Of a DNA stretch of 64,000 nt, positions 1-8,363 are shown piece after piece (the stretch's first letter is position 1; every line of letters begins with the position of its first letter). The translations under genes and the position numbers were made by a program. Below the pieces are notes generated by a model, which was not told where the DNA came from, did not search any database, and was given only the letters and a program-made list of their open reading frames with translations. The stretch comes from Alcanivorax sp. DP30 (GTDB taxonomy: Bacteria > Pseudomonadota > Gammaproteobacteria > Pseudomonadales > Alcanivoracaceae), in assembly GCF_009882945.1 (NCBI RefSeq), contig NZ_WTUY01000004.1, forward strand, positions 334,858 to 398,857, read 5' to 3'.

Positions 1-220
1 CCACACCCACGTCCAGACCACCACGTTCTTTCGGCAGCTGGAACCCCCACAACCCTTGCGCACGCGCTTTTTCACGCAGTGCATCGACCACGCTTTCCTT
101 GAAGTTTTCGTGCTCGTCGTAGTTGGCCTTGTCGCCTTCCAGCGGCATGATTTCGGCTTCAACAAACGCGGCCACACGTTGACGCAGGTCTTCCAGTTCC
201 GGGCTCAGGGAAAAATCCAT
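1..220 (-). CDS. acyl-CoA dehydrogenase, N-terminal part (runs off the window)
   Basis: The minus strand starts with ATG at 220 behind a GAGGA ribosome site and translates to MDFSLSPELEDLRQRV followed by about 55 more residues without a stop to the window edge. This helical opening, ending in GFQLPKERGG, is typical of the N-terminal domain of FAD-dependent acyl-CoA dehydrogenases, which carry out the first oxidation of fatty-acid beta-oxidation. The catalytic and FAD-binding parts lie outside the window, so substrate length cannot be judged. It follows an SDR gene in the same direction, 33 bases downstream of its stop, and is probably cotranscribed with it. Confidence 0.8.
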   Translation of the reverse strand, partial: MDFSLSPELEDLRQRVAAFVEAEIMPLEGDKANYDEHENFKESVVDALREKARAQGLWGFQLPKERGGLDVGV

Positions 221-253
221 GATCTGTCCTCGGTGAATTCAGTTAGCAGGCAA

Positions 254-1009
254 TTAAAGCGTGTTGCACAGGTGACCGCCGTCAACGGCGATGATGGCCC
301 CGCTCATGTAGGACGAGGCATCCGAGGCCAGCAGAAGCAGCGGCCCCACCAGTTCGTCAATCTGTCCCAGGCGACGGTAGGGGATGCGCTTGAGCATCTT
401 CTCGGCCTGCGGGCTGCTGAAGAAATCGCGATTGATGTCGGTTTCCACATAGCCAGGGCAGATGGCGTTGCAACGAATGTTGTAACGGGCGCAGTCCAGC
501 GCCAGGGATTTGGTGAGCTGTACCACCGCCGCCTTGGACGCGGTGTACGGGGCCACCCGGCCACCCACTCGCAGGCCGAGGATGGAGGCAATATTGACGA
601 TGCTGCCGGGGCGACCATCGCGCTTCCATTGCTGGATAGCGAATTTGGAGACGGCCCAAACGCCTTTCAGATTGGTGTCCACCACCCGGTCCCATTCGTC
701 TTCCGGGATGTTCTCGGTGGGACCTTCCTGGGAAATGCCGGCGTTGTTCACCACCACGTCCAGCGGCGGCATGTCAGCAAAGGCGGCTTCCACGCTGGCG
801 TGATCGCTCACGTCCATGGGCACCACCGTGGCTTCACGGCCCAGGGCACGCACGGCGGCGGCTGTATCTTCCAGTTTTTCCACACGGCGGGCGGCCAGCA
901 CCACATCCGCGCCTTCTTCGGCCAGGGCGGTGGCGAAGTGGGCACCAAAACCGCTGGAGGCACCGGTGATCAGAATACGCTTACCGGCAACACTGAATCG
1001 CTGAGTCAT
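254..1009 (-). CDS. SDR family NAD(P)-dependent oxidoreductase
   Basis: A 251-residue classical short-chain dehydrogenase. The cofactor glycine motif TGASSGFG is at residues 15-22, NNAG at 88-91, and the catalytic triad is Ser142, Tyr155 and Lys159 (YTASK). The length is normal for the family. AAGGAGAG precedes the ATG at 1009 with good spacing. It lies just upstream of an acyl-CoA dehydrogenase on the same strand, so a role in fatty-acyl or alcohol oxidation is a reasonable inference. The sequence resembles 3-oxoacyl reductase-type SDRs, but the substrate cannot be read from it. Confidence 0.88.
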   Translation of the reverse strand: MTQRFSVAGKRILITGASSGFGAHFATALAEEGADVVLAARRVEKLEDTAAAVRALGREATVVPMDVSDHASVEAAFADMPPLDVVVNNAGISQEGPTENIPEDEWDRVVDTNLKGVWAVSKFAIQQWKRDGRPGSIVNIASILGLRVGGRVAPYTASKAAVVQLTKSLALDCARYNIRCNAICPGYVETDINRDFFSSPQAEKMLKRIPYRRLGQIDELVGPLLLLASDASSYMSGAIIAVDGGHLCNTL

Positions 1010-1074
1010 AAGGCTCTCCTTCTTGATGCAGAGAACCTACCCAGCAGAAGCCTGGTGAACAAGGACGAAAACGC

Positions 1075-1563
1075 TCAGCGCGCTGATGCCAGCAGTAAGG
1101 AGAGGGCATGGCGAGTGTCCGGCGTGGCCCCGGGCAGGGCCTGCGCCTGCTGTGCCGGCAGCCAGTCAATGGCCACCACCTCGTCGCTCAGGGATACCGC
1201 CTGTGGGCACACCCGCACCGACGCCAATGCACCCCAGACCCGGTGATGGGGGTTGGCAAACCAGAACCACTGCCAGCGACTGAACTGACGACGCAGACCC
1301 AGTTCCTCAAACAACTCTCGGCCCAGGCTCTGCGCCACCGACTCGTCCGGTCGCATCACTCCGCCGGCGGCCAGGTCCCAGCCCCCCGGATAGAAATGCT
1401 TGTCCGCCGCCCGCTGCTGCACGCACACACGACCGGCCAGATCCTGCACCACCACATAGGAGGCACGGTGGATCAACCGCTGGCGCTGCATACGCCCACG
1501 CTGGCAACTGCCGCGGGGATGATTATGCCGGGACACCAGCAGGACGGGTTCGTGGTTGCTCAT
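1075..1563 (-). CDS. Nudix hydrolase (YfcD-like)
   Basis: A 162-residue protein with a complete Nudix box at residues 68-90: G-x5-E-x7-REL-x-EE-x-GL, the metal-binding helix of nucleoside-diphosphate-X hydrolases. The stretch before it (YPGGWDLAAGG) and the overall length match the YfcD branch, which is related to isopentenyl-diphosphate isomerases. The natural substrate is unknown. The start at 1563 has only a weak ribosome site, so an internal start is possible, though the N-terminal strand needed by the fold begins near residue 33. The gene ends 65 bases upstream of the SDR gene. Confidence 0.85.
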   Translation of the reverse strand: MSNHEPVLLVSRHNHPRGSCQRGRMQRQRLIHRASYVVVQDLAGRVCVQQRAADKHFYPGGWDLAAGGVMRPDESVAQSLGRELFEELGLRRQFSRWQWFWFANPHHRVWGALASVRVCPQAVSLSDEVVAIDWLPAQQAQALPGATPDTRHALSLLLASAR

Positions 1564-1634
1564 GGGGTGCTGTTTTTACCAAGTCGAGCGGGCAACACTA
1601 GCGTTATAAGGCGGCGAATGCCAGATGGGGAGAG

Positions 1635-1779
1635 CGGCAAGCTACAAGCTGCAAGCTGCAACACGGGGTATGACCTCATCATTTGGAACGCCGTGCCCGC
1701 GCACCGCCTCACTCACGATTCGCGGGCAGGGCATTGCAGATAGTCAAGGCCTTGCACGCGTTGCAGCTTGTAGCTTGTG
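1635..1779. repeat. dispersed intergenic inverted repeat, copy 1
   Basis: The left arm has CAAGCTACAAGCTGCAAGC and the right arm the complement-like GTTGCAGCTTGTAGCTTG. Between them is a nested pair, GCCGTGCCCGCG (1690) and CGCGGGCAGGGC (1721). The same architecture recurs near 33.4, 52.2, 55.1 and 56.9 kb, with a half copy near 12.6 kb. It fills the gap between the AraC gene and the Nudix gene and contains no gene. Confidence 0.8.
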
Positions 1780-1782
1780 TTA

Positions 1783-2811
1783 TTACGGCTGGAAATGACT
1801 GGGCGGGTGCCCGGTCCATTTGCGGAAGGCCCGGGCGAAGTTGCTGGGGTCGGCATAGCCCAGGCGGTTGGCCACCTGCTGGACGGTGATATTGGCCTGA
1901 AGATAACCCATGGCCTTGGTCATGCGCACCTCTTCCAGCAGTGAGCGGTAACTCACGCCCAGCGCATTGAGATAGCGACGCAGGGTGCGGGAGGTCACGT
2001 GGAAATTACTGGCCAGCTGTTCCAGGCTGGGCAACATCCCTTCCGCCTGCATCAGACGGGCACGCACCCGGCTGGCCCAGTCCTGGTCCGCTTCCAGGCG
2101 CTGCAATTCTTCCTCGCATTTCTGCGCGGCCATTTGCCGGGACGCCGGGTCGGACAGTGTGAAGGGCTCGTTGAGCAAGCGGGTCGGCAAACGTAACGCC
2201 GCCACTTCAGCGCCGAACTCCACGGGCATGCCCAGCAGCTCGCCATAAAGGTGTGCATGTTCCGGGGCTGCGTAAGGGAGCTCCAGCACGGCGCCCTGGA
2301 AACGGTCGCCCAGCAGGTAACGAATACCCCCCACCACGGCCGCCACCACCACTTCCAGGTAGGTCTCACGAATATCGCCCAGCGGCATGCTTTCGATCAG
2401 ACAGAAACGCACCCCGGTGCTCACCGGTTCGATACGCGGCACACACAGACGAGTACGGGTACGGAAGTAGCGTTCCAGCAGACGCAGGGCGTCGCCCAGG
2501 TCAGGGCTGCTGATGGCAGCATAGCCCAGCAGGCCATGGGCGGTCAGCGTCAGTTGCTGGCCCAGCTTCAGGCCCAGGGCCGGATTACCGGTCATGTCGC
2601 GCGCGCCCACCATTACCCTGCGGAACTGCTCGAAGCGCAGTGCCGGTTCGGGGTTATAGACTTCGTCCTTGCTCAGGCCCACACGATTGAGCAAGCGCCG
2701 GGTATCAATACCAAGCTCGCCAATCAGCTCAACCAGGTTCCGCACGTAATTGACGGGTACCGGGGAGCGGCCTGTGCCGGGGTCCAACTGGATGAAACGT
2801 TCACGACTCAT
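1783..2811 (-). CDS. AraC family transcriptional regulator
   Basis: A 342-residue regulator with an N-terminal arabinose-binding-like domain and a C-terminal double helix-turn-helix (LEQLASNFHVTSRTLRRYL and VANRLGYADPSNFARAFRKW). I place the start at ATG 2811 (MSRERFIQLD); the frame stays open further upstream but would run into the divergent promoter region. Members of this subfamily often activate a divergent neighbour. Here the neighbour is a fatty-acid desaturase 137 bases away, with an inverted repeat between them. The inducer is unknown, perhaps a fatty acid. Confidence 0.88.
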   Translation of the reverse strand: MSRERFIQLDPGTGRSPVPVNYVRNLVELIGELGIDTRRLLNRVGLSKDEVYNPEPALRFEQFRRVMVGARDMTGNPALGLKLGQQLTLTAHGLLGYAAISSPDLGDALRLLERYFRTRTRLCVPRIEPVSTGVRFCLIESMPLGDIRETYLEVVVAAVVGGIRYLLGDRFQGAVLELPYAAPEHAHLYGELLGMPVEFGAEVAALRLPTRLLNEPFTLSDPASRQMAAQKCEEELQRLEADQDWASRVRARLMQAEGMLPSLEQLASNFHVTSRTLRRYLNALGVSYRSLLEEVRMTKAMGYLQANITVQQVANRLGYADPSNFARAFRKWTGHPPSHFQP

Positions 2812-2860
2812 GGGACCATTATACGCCACATTGCATGCTTGTCCGAAAATGACCGATAAC

Positions 2861-2887
2861 TGTCCAGCCCTGCACTTCGACTGGACA
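2861..2887. promoter_or_regulatory. candidate operator between AraC gene and desaturase
   Basis: A perfect inverted repeat TGTCCAG-N13-CTGGACA lies midway in the 136-base divergent intergenic region. It is the clearest dyad there and is a candidate binding site for the adjacent AraC protein. Assignment is by position only. Confidence 0.4.
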
Positions 2888-2947
2888 CAACTGTTCACCA
2901 GAATGCCTGCCATCAGAAGATTTCGGCCGATCCGCCAAGGACAGAGC

Positions 2948-4012
2948 ATGAGCACAGAAACACCGACCTACAGCCGCCAGTTTGGCGCGGATGACGCCCG
3001 CGCCATCCGCGATGCCGTCAAGAAAGATCTGGGCCCCGCGGCCTTCAAGGCCCGCCCACAACGTGCCCTGTGGTTTATCCCCATGACCGCCATCATCGTC
3101 GGCAGCATTGCCAGCATTCTCGCCTTTGACCTGCCCTGGTGGGGCAACCTGCTGCTCAGCCTGCTGGCCGGCCATACCCTGGCCTGCCAGGCCCTGCTGG
3201 CCCACGAGGTGCTGCACGGCGCCCTGGGTATGAGCCGGCGCATGCAGGATACCCTGGGCTGGATGGGCTTTGGCCCGGCCATGGTGCCACCGGAGTTCTG
3301 GCGCCGCTGGCACAACGTGGCCCATCATGCCCACACCAACCTGGGCGACAAGGACCCGGATTCCTTCGGCACCATGGTGCGCTATGAGAAGTATCCGAAG
3401 ATGGCCAGTTTCACCAAACCGGCCCCGGGCAGCGGCACCTGGTACAGCTTCCTGTTCCTGTTTTATTCCTTCATGTTCCACGCCCAGCTGGTGTTGTGGA
3501 TGCAGACCCGCCGCCGTGACGAGTTCAAGGGCTTCAACCGTCGCAAGGCCATCACCCAGTCCCTGCTGTGCGGTGCCGCCTGGATCGCCCTGGCCATCGC
3601 CTCCGGGCCACTGGCCGTCTTCACCGTGCTGATCCCGCTGATGATTCTGAACTTCATCGGCCAGAGCTACATCCTCACTAACCACATGCTGCGCCCGCAG
3701 ATGGACAACAACCATCCGGTGGACAATTCCATGAGTGTGCGCGCCTGGCGCTGGATCGACCCGCTGCATTTCCACTTCAGCCATCACGTGGAACATCACC
3801 TGTTCCCGAAAATGGGCTCCGACCAGGCCCCCAAGGTCCGCGCCTGGCTGCAACGGGAAATGCCAGATCGCTACGTGTGCCCCAGCCATGTGAAAGCCGT
3901 GGCGATGCTCTACAAGACGCCGCGAGTCTACAAGGATGCCAAAACCCTGATCGACCCACTGAATCCGGAACGCACCGTGGACGTGATGGAACTGCAGGGG
4001 CAGTTGGGCTGA
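2948..4012 (+). CDS. membrane fatty-acid desaturase
   Basis: A 354-residue integral membrane protein with the three histidine boxes of the di-iron desaturase family: HEVLH at 86-90, HNVAHH at 122-127 and HHVEHH at 279-284. Hydrophobic spans flank the boxes (about 42-60, 65-85, 170-190 and 205-235). The family inserts double bonds or hydroxyl groups into acyl chains using O2. The start is set at ATG 2948 (MSTETP), preceded by AAGGACAGAGC. It is divergent from an AraC regulator that probably controls it. Regioselectivity cannot be inferred. Confidence 0.87.
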   Translation: MSTETPTYSRQFGADDARAIRDAVKKDLGPAAFKARPQRALWFIPMTAIIVGSIASILAFDLPWWGNLLLSLLAGHTLACQALLAHEVLHGALGMSRRMQDTLGWMGFGPAMVPPEFWRRWHNVAHHAHTNLGDKDPDSFGTMVRYEKYPKMASFTKPAPGSGTWYSFLFLFYSFMFHAQLVLWMQTRRRDEFKGFNRRKAITQSLLCGAAWIALAIASGPLAVFTVLIPLMILNFIGQSYILTNHMLRPQMDNNHPVDNSMSVRAWRWIDPLHFHFSHHVEHHLFPKMGSDQAPKVRAWLQREMPDRYVCPSHVKAVAMLYKTPRVYKDAKTLIDPLNPERTVDVMELQGQLG

Positions 4013-4076
4013 GAAATTTTTACCACAGAGAGCACTGAGTTCACTGAGGAAAACCTTCATTACCCCAAAACCGTAG

Positions 4077-4112
4077 GGCGGAAATTTCCGAAAGGAAATC
4101 TCCGCCTTTTTT
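4077..4112 (+). terminator. rho-independent terminator after the desaturase
   Basis: GGCGGAAATTTCC-GAAA-GGAAATCTCCGCC forms a 13-pair stem with one mismatch and a GAAA loop, followed by six T. It lies 65 bases after the desaturase stop and faces the convergent rsuA gene. Confidence 0.85.
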
Positions 4113-4212
4113 ATGGCTCATCGCGTATTTGCGGGAAAGGGCCGATTTAATCCTCTCACCTTCCCGCAGGAGGTTGCCTGCAAGCTCCTGCAGCAGCCCC
4201 GTAGAAACCGCC

Positions 4213-4902
4213 TCAGATACTGGCGATCTCTTCTTCCGTCAGCACCCGAAACTCCCCCGGCGCCAGACCCGCATCCAGCGCGATCTCACCGATCTGTTCC
4301 CGGTGCAGCCCCACCACCTTGTTGCCCCGGGCAGCCAACATGCGTTTGACCTGGTGATAGCGCCCTTCGCTAATCGTAAGCAGCAATTCGCACTCACTCA
4401 CCCGCTCCGCCTGTGCCGGCAGGGTGGGCTTGTCCTCACCACGTAGCAGAATGCCCTCTCGCAGCGCCTGCAGATCCTCATCACTGACCGGTTCTGCGCA
4501 TTGCACCCGGTAGCGTTTGCCACAGACATGGTTAGGCGAGGTCAGCCGGTGGGACCAATCACCATCACTGGTGAGCAGCACCAGCCCGGTAGTATCCCGA
4601 TCCAGCCGCCCGGCAGGGTGCAAATCCCGGCGCAGCTCGGCGGGTATCAGATCCAGCACCGTGCGATGCTCGCCGTCCTCCGTGGCGCTCACCACTCCGT
4701 CCGGCTTGTGCAGCATCAGGTAGCGATGGCCCGGCAATTGCACCGGTTCGTCATGGAGCCACACCGCCTGGCCCTCGGCCAGCCGGGTATTGGCCTTGGG
4801 CCGGGCCTCACCCTCCACCCGGACCGCACCCTTGCCGATCAATATTTTTACCTGCTTGCGGCTCAGGCCCGTACTGTGGGCCAGAAAGAAATCAAGGCGC
4901 AT
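4213..4902 (-). CDS. rsuA: 16S rRNA pseudouridine synthase RsuA
   Basis: A 229-residue protein (from ATG 4902, MRLDFFLAH) very close in layout to E. coli RsuA, which makes pseudouridine 516 in 16S rRNA. An S4 RNA-binding domain covers about residues 1-48. The catalytic GRLDRDTTGL motif has Asp101. The conserved block SEGRYHQVKRM and the C-terminal LAPGEFRVLTEEEIAS also match the family. The frame is open 30 codons upstream, but RsuA proteins start MRLD, so the shorter start is preferred; an ATG two codons earlier (4908) is possible. Confidence 0.92.
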   Translation of the reverse strand: MRLDFFLAHSTGLSRKQVKILIGKGAVRVEGEARPKANTRLAEGQAVWLHDEPVQLPGHRYLMLHKPDGVVSATEDGEHRTVLDLIPAELRRDLHPAGRLDRDTTGLVLLTSDGDWSHRLTSPNHVCGKRYRVQCAEPVSDEDLQALREGILLRGEDKPTLPAQAERVSECELLLTISEGRYHQVKRMLAARGNKVVGLHREQIGEIALDAGLAPGEFRVLTEEEIASI

Positions 4903-5079
4903 GACCATGGTGACACTGACAACCTGTTCAGGCCTGACCCGGCCCCACTGGGGCGCCGCCGGTGCAGGCAAAATCCTTCGATCAACTGACACCCGGTATC
5001 TGGAGTGCAGCCACTACGCTGGTATCATACCCGCCTTTGGCACACATGCCCGAACACCCCAAACCCGGATACACGCCCA

Positions 5080-7101
5080 ATGAGTAAACTCAATCCCCGT
5101 CAGCAGGAAGCCGTGGACTACGCCGATGGTCCCCTGCTGGTACTCGCTGGCGCGGGCTCCGGGAAAACCAGCGTGATCACCCGCAAGATCGCCTGGCTGA
5201 TCCAGGAACGGGGCATGTCAGCGCGCCATATTGCCGCGGTGACCTTCACCAACAAGGCGGCCCGGGAAATGAAGGAGCGGGTGCAGTCACTGGTCAGCCG
5301 TGATCTGACCCGCGGCCTGATCGTCTCCACCTTCCACAACCTGGGCCTGCGCATCCTCAAGTCCGAACTCAAGGCCTGCGGTCTGCGCAATGGTTTTTCC
5401 ATTCTCGATGGCGCCGACAGCAAGGAAATCCTCAAGGAAATTCTCCGCCAGGGCGATTCGGAAAAAGATCTGGATGCGGTGGACGCCATCCACAAACGTA
5501 TCTCTGATTGGAAGAACGCCCTGGTGCTGCCTGAGCAGGCCGTCAGCACTGCGGATTCTGACGAAGCCCTGCGCGCCGCCATGGCCTATGGCGGCTACGA
5601 CCGCATGCTGCGGGTGTGCAACGCGGTGGACTTCGACGACCTGATCCTGATGCCCGCGCGCATGTTCAAGGAGCAGCCGCGCATTCTGGAAAAGTGGCGC
5701 AACCGCATCCAGTACCTGCTGGTGGATGAATACCAGGACACCAACGGCGCCCAGTATGAGCTGGTAAAAATGCTCACCCTTCCGGAAGGCAAGTTCACCG
5801 TGGTAGGCGACGACGACCAGTCCATTTATGCCTGGCGCGGTGCCCGCCCGGAAAACCTGGAGCAGCTACAGGAAGATTGGCCGACGCTAAAGGTCGTAAA
5901 ACTGGAACAGAACTACCGCTCCACCGGACGCATCCTGAAAGCGGCCAACACCGTTATCGCCAACAACCCCCACGTGTTCGACAAGAGCCTGTGGTCCGAT
6001 TATGGCTACGGCGAACCGCTGCGCTTTTCTGCCCTGCGTGACGAAGATGCCGAAACCGAATGGATTGCCAGCGACATCTTCCATCGCCGCCTGCAGCAAG
6101 GCCTCAAGTGGAAAGACTTTGCTATTCTCTATCGCGGCAACTTCCAGTCACGGATTCTGGAAATGAAGCTGCAAAGCCTGTCGATCCCCTACAAGGTGTC
6201 CGGCGGCACCAGCTTTTTCTCGCGCAGCGAAATCAAGGATCTGATGTGCTACCTGCGCCTGCTGGTGAACCCGGATGACGACAACGCCTTCCTGCGTATC
6301 ATCAACACGCCGCGCCGGGAGATCGGCCCTACCACCCTGGAAAAACTGGCCACCTGGGCACTCAAACGCGAGCAGGGGCTTTACCATGTGTGCGATGACT
6401 TTGCTCTCGGCGAAGTCATGGCCCCCAAGTCCGCGGAGAAACTGCAAAAGTTCAAGGCGTGGCTGGATGCCAAACGGGAATTCTGTTTTGGCCAGAACAG
6501 CCTGCAAGCCGTCAACGAACTGATCAGTGACATCGATTACGAAGGCTGGCTGATGCAGAACGCCTCCAGCCCGCGGATCGGTGAAAAACGCATCGAGAAT
6601 GTCTGGCAACTGGTGCGCAGCATCGAACGCATGCTGGAAAAACAGGAAGAAGAAGAGGACGGCGCCAGCGACCTGGAAACCGTCATCAAGAAACTGGTGC
6701 TGCTGGACATGCTCGAACAGCAGGAAGAGGAAGACGATTCTGATCGGGTCCAGCTGATGACCCTGCATGCGTCAAAGGGTCTCGAGTTCCCCCACGTCTA
6801 CATGATGGGCGTGGAAGAAGAACTGCTGCCCCACCGCACCAGCATCGAAGAAGACAATATTGTGGAAGAGCGACGACTGATGTACGTGGGCATCACCCGC
6901 GCCCGCGAAACGCTCGCCATGACCCAGGCACTGACCCGCAAGCAATACGGCGAACGCATCGATACCTCTGCCAGCCGCTTCATCGACGAAATTCCCCAGG
7001 ACGATATCGACTATCTGGGCATTGGCGTCATCAAGGATGAAGCCCAGGAAGACGCTGTTGCCGAAGCCAGCATCGCCAACCTGCGCGCCCTGCTGGATTA
7101 A
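5080..7101 (+). CDS. rep: ATP-dependent DNA helicase Rep
   Basis: A 673-residue superfamily 1A helicase, the same length as E. coli Rep, a 3'-5' helicase that assists replication restart and clears proteins ahead of forks. Motif I is GAGSGKT at residues 24-30, motif II is VDEYQDTN near residue 217, and motif III is GDDDQSIYAWRGA. Motif V/VI is represented by TLHASKGLEF and VGITRARE. The start is ATG 5080 (MSKLNPRQQEAV); the family begins with this motif Q region. It is divergent from rsuA, with under 180 bases between. Confidence 0.95.
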   Translation: MSKLNPRQQEAVDYADGPLLVLAGAGSGKTSVITRKIAWLIQERGMSARHIAAVTFTNKAAREMKERVQSLVSRDLTRGLIVSTFHNLGLRILKSELKACGLRNGFSILDGADSKEILKEILRQGDSEKDLDAVDAIHKRISDWKNALVLPEQAVSTADSDEALRAAMAYGGYDRMLRVCNAVDFDDLILMPARMFKEQPRILEKWRNRIQYLLVDEYQDTNGAQYELVKMLTLPEGKFTVVGDDDQSIYAWRGARPENLEQLQEDWPTLKVVKLEQNYRSTGRILKAANTVIANNPHVFDKSLWSDYGYGEPLRFSALRDEDAETEWIASDIFHRRLQQGLKWKDFAILYRGNFQSRILEMKLQSLSIPYKVSGGTSFFSRSEIKDLMCYLRLLVNPDDDNAFLRIINTPRREIGPTTLEKLATWALKREQGLYHVCDDFALGEVMAPKSAEKLQKFKAWLDAKREFCFGQNSLQAVNELISDIDYEGWLMQNASSPRIGEKRIENVWQLVRSIERMLEKQEEEEDGASDLETVIKKLVLLDMLEQQEEEDDSDRVQLMTLHASKGLEFPHVYMMGVEEELLPHRTSIEEDNIVEERRLMYVGITRARETLAMTQALTRKQYGERIDTSASRFIDEIPQDDIDYLGIGVIKDEAQEDAVAEASIANLRALLD

Positions 7102-7124
7102 ACCCCAGCCGATTTCTGCAGGCG

Positions 7125-7275
7125 TTTCCTTCAAGGGGACGAACCTCGCACAGCGAGGAAATCAGTTTCGAAAAGCAAGTTTCGAGTTGCGAAAATCAAA
7201 TGCACAAACACCCGCTATTTGCAGGGCACGATTTTGCTTTTCGCTACTCGCTTCTCGTAGCTCGTAGCTGAAAGC
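7125..7275. repeat. repeat-rich gap between rep and the YqaA-like gene
   Basis: Positions 7127-7152 hold a TTCCTTCAAGGGGACGAA element whose relative recurs at 7795. It is followed by TTTCGAGTTGCG, also seen near 58255, and ends in CTCGTAGCTCGTAGCTG, related to the AGCTTGTAGC family. No reading frame of interest is present. Confidence 0.55.
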
Positions 7276-7281
7276 TAGTCT

Positions 7282-7716
7282 CTACCCCGCCATCCACGCC
7301 ACCACCACATAGCGCAGAAACTTCCCCACCGTCACCAACAACACAAACCACAACAGCCGCACCCTCAGCACGCCCGCCACCACCGTCAATGGATCACCAA
7401 TAATTGGCGCCCAGGCAAGACACAGCGACCACACCCCGTACTTCCTGAAACGCGTCTCTGCCGATAAAAACTCCGCCTCCGACATTCTTAACCAACGCCG
7501 GATCACGGCCACCCCGGCCCAATAGCCCAATGCAAAATTCACCAGCGCACCCAGCACATTGCCCAGCGTGGCCACGGCCACCAGGGATGCCGGCGACATG
7601 CCATTGAGCAACAAGGCCACCAACACCACCTCGGAACTCAACGGCAACACCGTTGCCGCCAGAAACGCCGACAAGAACAGTCCGATGTGCCCCAACTCGG
7701 TGAAATATTCCATCAA
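7282..7716 (-). CDS. YqaA-type (SNARE-associated/DedA-like) inner-membrane protein
   Basis: A 144-residue protein with hydrophobic spans at about 10-33, 42-68 and 115-140. It has the family's mid-protein pattern of a small helix-breaking segment (AWAPIIGDPLTVVAGVLR), as in YqaA proteins of the SNARE-associated superfamily. DedA relatives are lipid scramblase- or transport-like proteins of the cytoplasmic membrane; the YqaA function itself is not established. It is convergent with rep, with only repeat DNA between. Confidence 0.8.
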   Translation of the reverse strand: MMEYFTELGHIGLFLSAFLAATVLPLSSEVVLVALLLNGMSPASLVAVATLGNVLGALVNFALGYWAGVAVIRRWLRMSEAEFLSAETRFRKYGVWSLCLAWAPIIGDPLTVVAGVLRVRLLWFVLLVTVGKFLRYVVVAWMAG

Positions 7717-8363
7717 TGTGATAGCAACCTTTTGTTCCTACTGAGGGAGAGCCCGCAGGCACCCAGCAAACGCGCACCGACAGCTGTAAGAGTTCCCTTC
7801 CAGGGGACGAATCGAGCGCATCGAGGCGACCAAAGGGAGTATTTCTTCAAAGCCCGCCAAGCCCTGCAACGCCGGATCGCCCTACGATCGATGCCGTACT
7901 GCGTACGGTTCGTCCCTCAAGAGAAACTCCTACATTGGCTCCGTAGTAATGCAGCCGCGTTTCTGGCGCCATCATCATGCACCACCACCAGAAAACGCCC
8001 CGCCAACACCCACAACAACACCCGCAATCCCTGCAACCTTTCCGTCATCGCCAACCCGATACAACGTAGATACCCATTTTTTTGTAACCACCGCCATCCC
8101 GCGCTGCACCTGCCTTTAAGGCGTCATCAAAAACACGGCCCACAGACAGAAAACACCCTCCCGGCACAGATTATGCAGTACTACTCTCAGGAAACAGATT
8201 GCCAGTTAGCACCCCGGTGCCGGCACATGTTCCTTTCGATGCGGAATCACCTCCAGCATCCGGCTGCTAATTTGGCAATGCGTACTGACTCTGAATGGCT
8301 TGTTTTGAGTCAGCGCTATTGTGAACTCGCAATACTGGTAACTGGCCGCTACGCGAGGTAATT
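7717..8363. other. 647-base non-coding gap with a large palindromic element
   Basis: No convincing gene. Positions 7791-7930 form a bipartite inverted repeat: GAGTTCCCTTCCAGGGGACGAA on the left and TTCGTCCCTCAAGAGAAACTC on the right. The left arm resembles the element at 7127. The remainder is AT-richer leader of the glucosylglycerol synthase gene, ending in GAGGTAATT-ATG. A frame open across part of it has no recognisable composition or homology and is rejected. Confidence 0.6.

Noticed and set aside
56-1246. Long plus-strand open frame across the start of the window
   Set aside because: It is antisense to the SDR and Nudix genes, which carry full family motifs and ribosome sites; its translation is His/Gly-rich without family features, typical of antisense frames in GC-rich DNA.
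7687-8361. 225-codon open frame in the gap before ggpPS
   Set aside because: It runs through the palindromic repeat, has no ribosome site and an odd composition (many Thr, Arg, Asn, His), and ends against the ggpPS ribosome site. More likely leader DNA.
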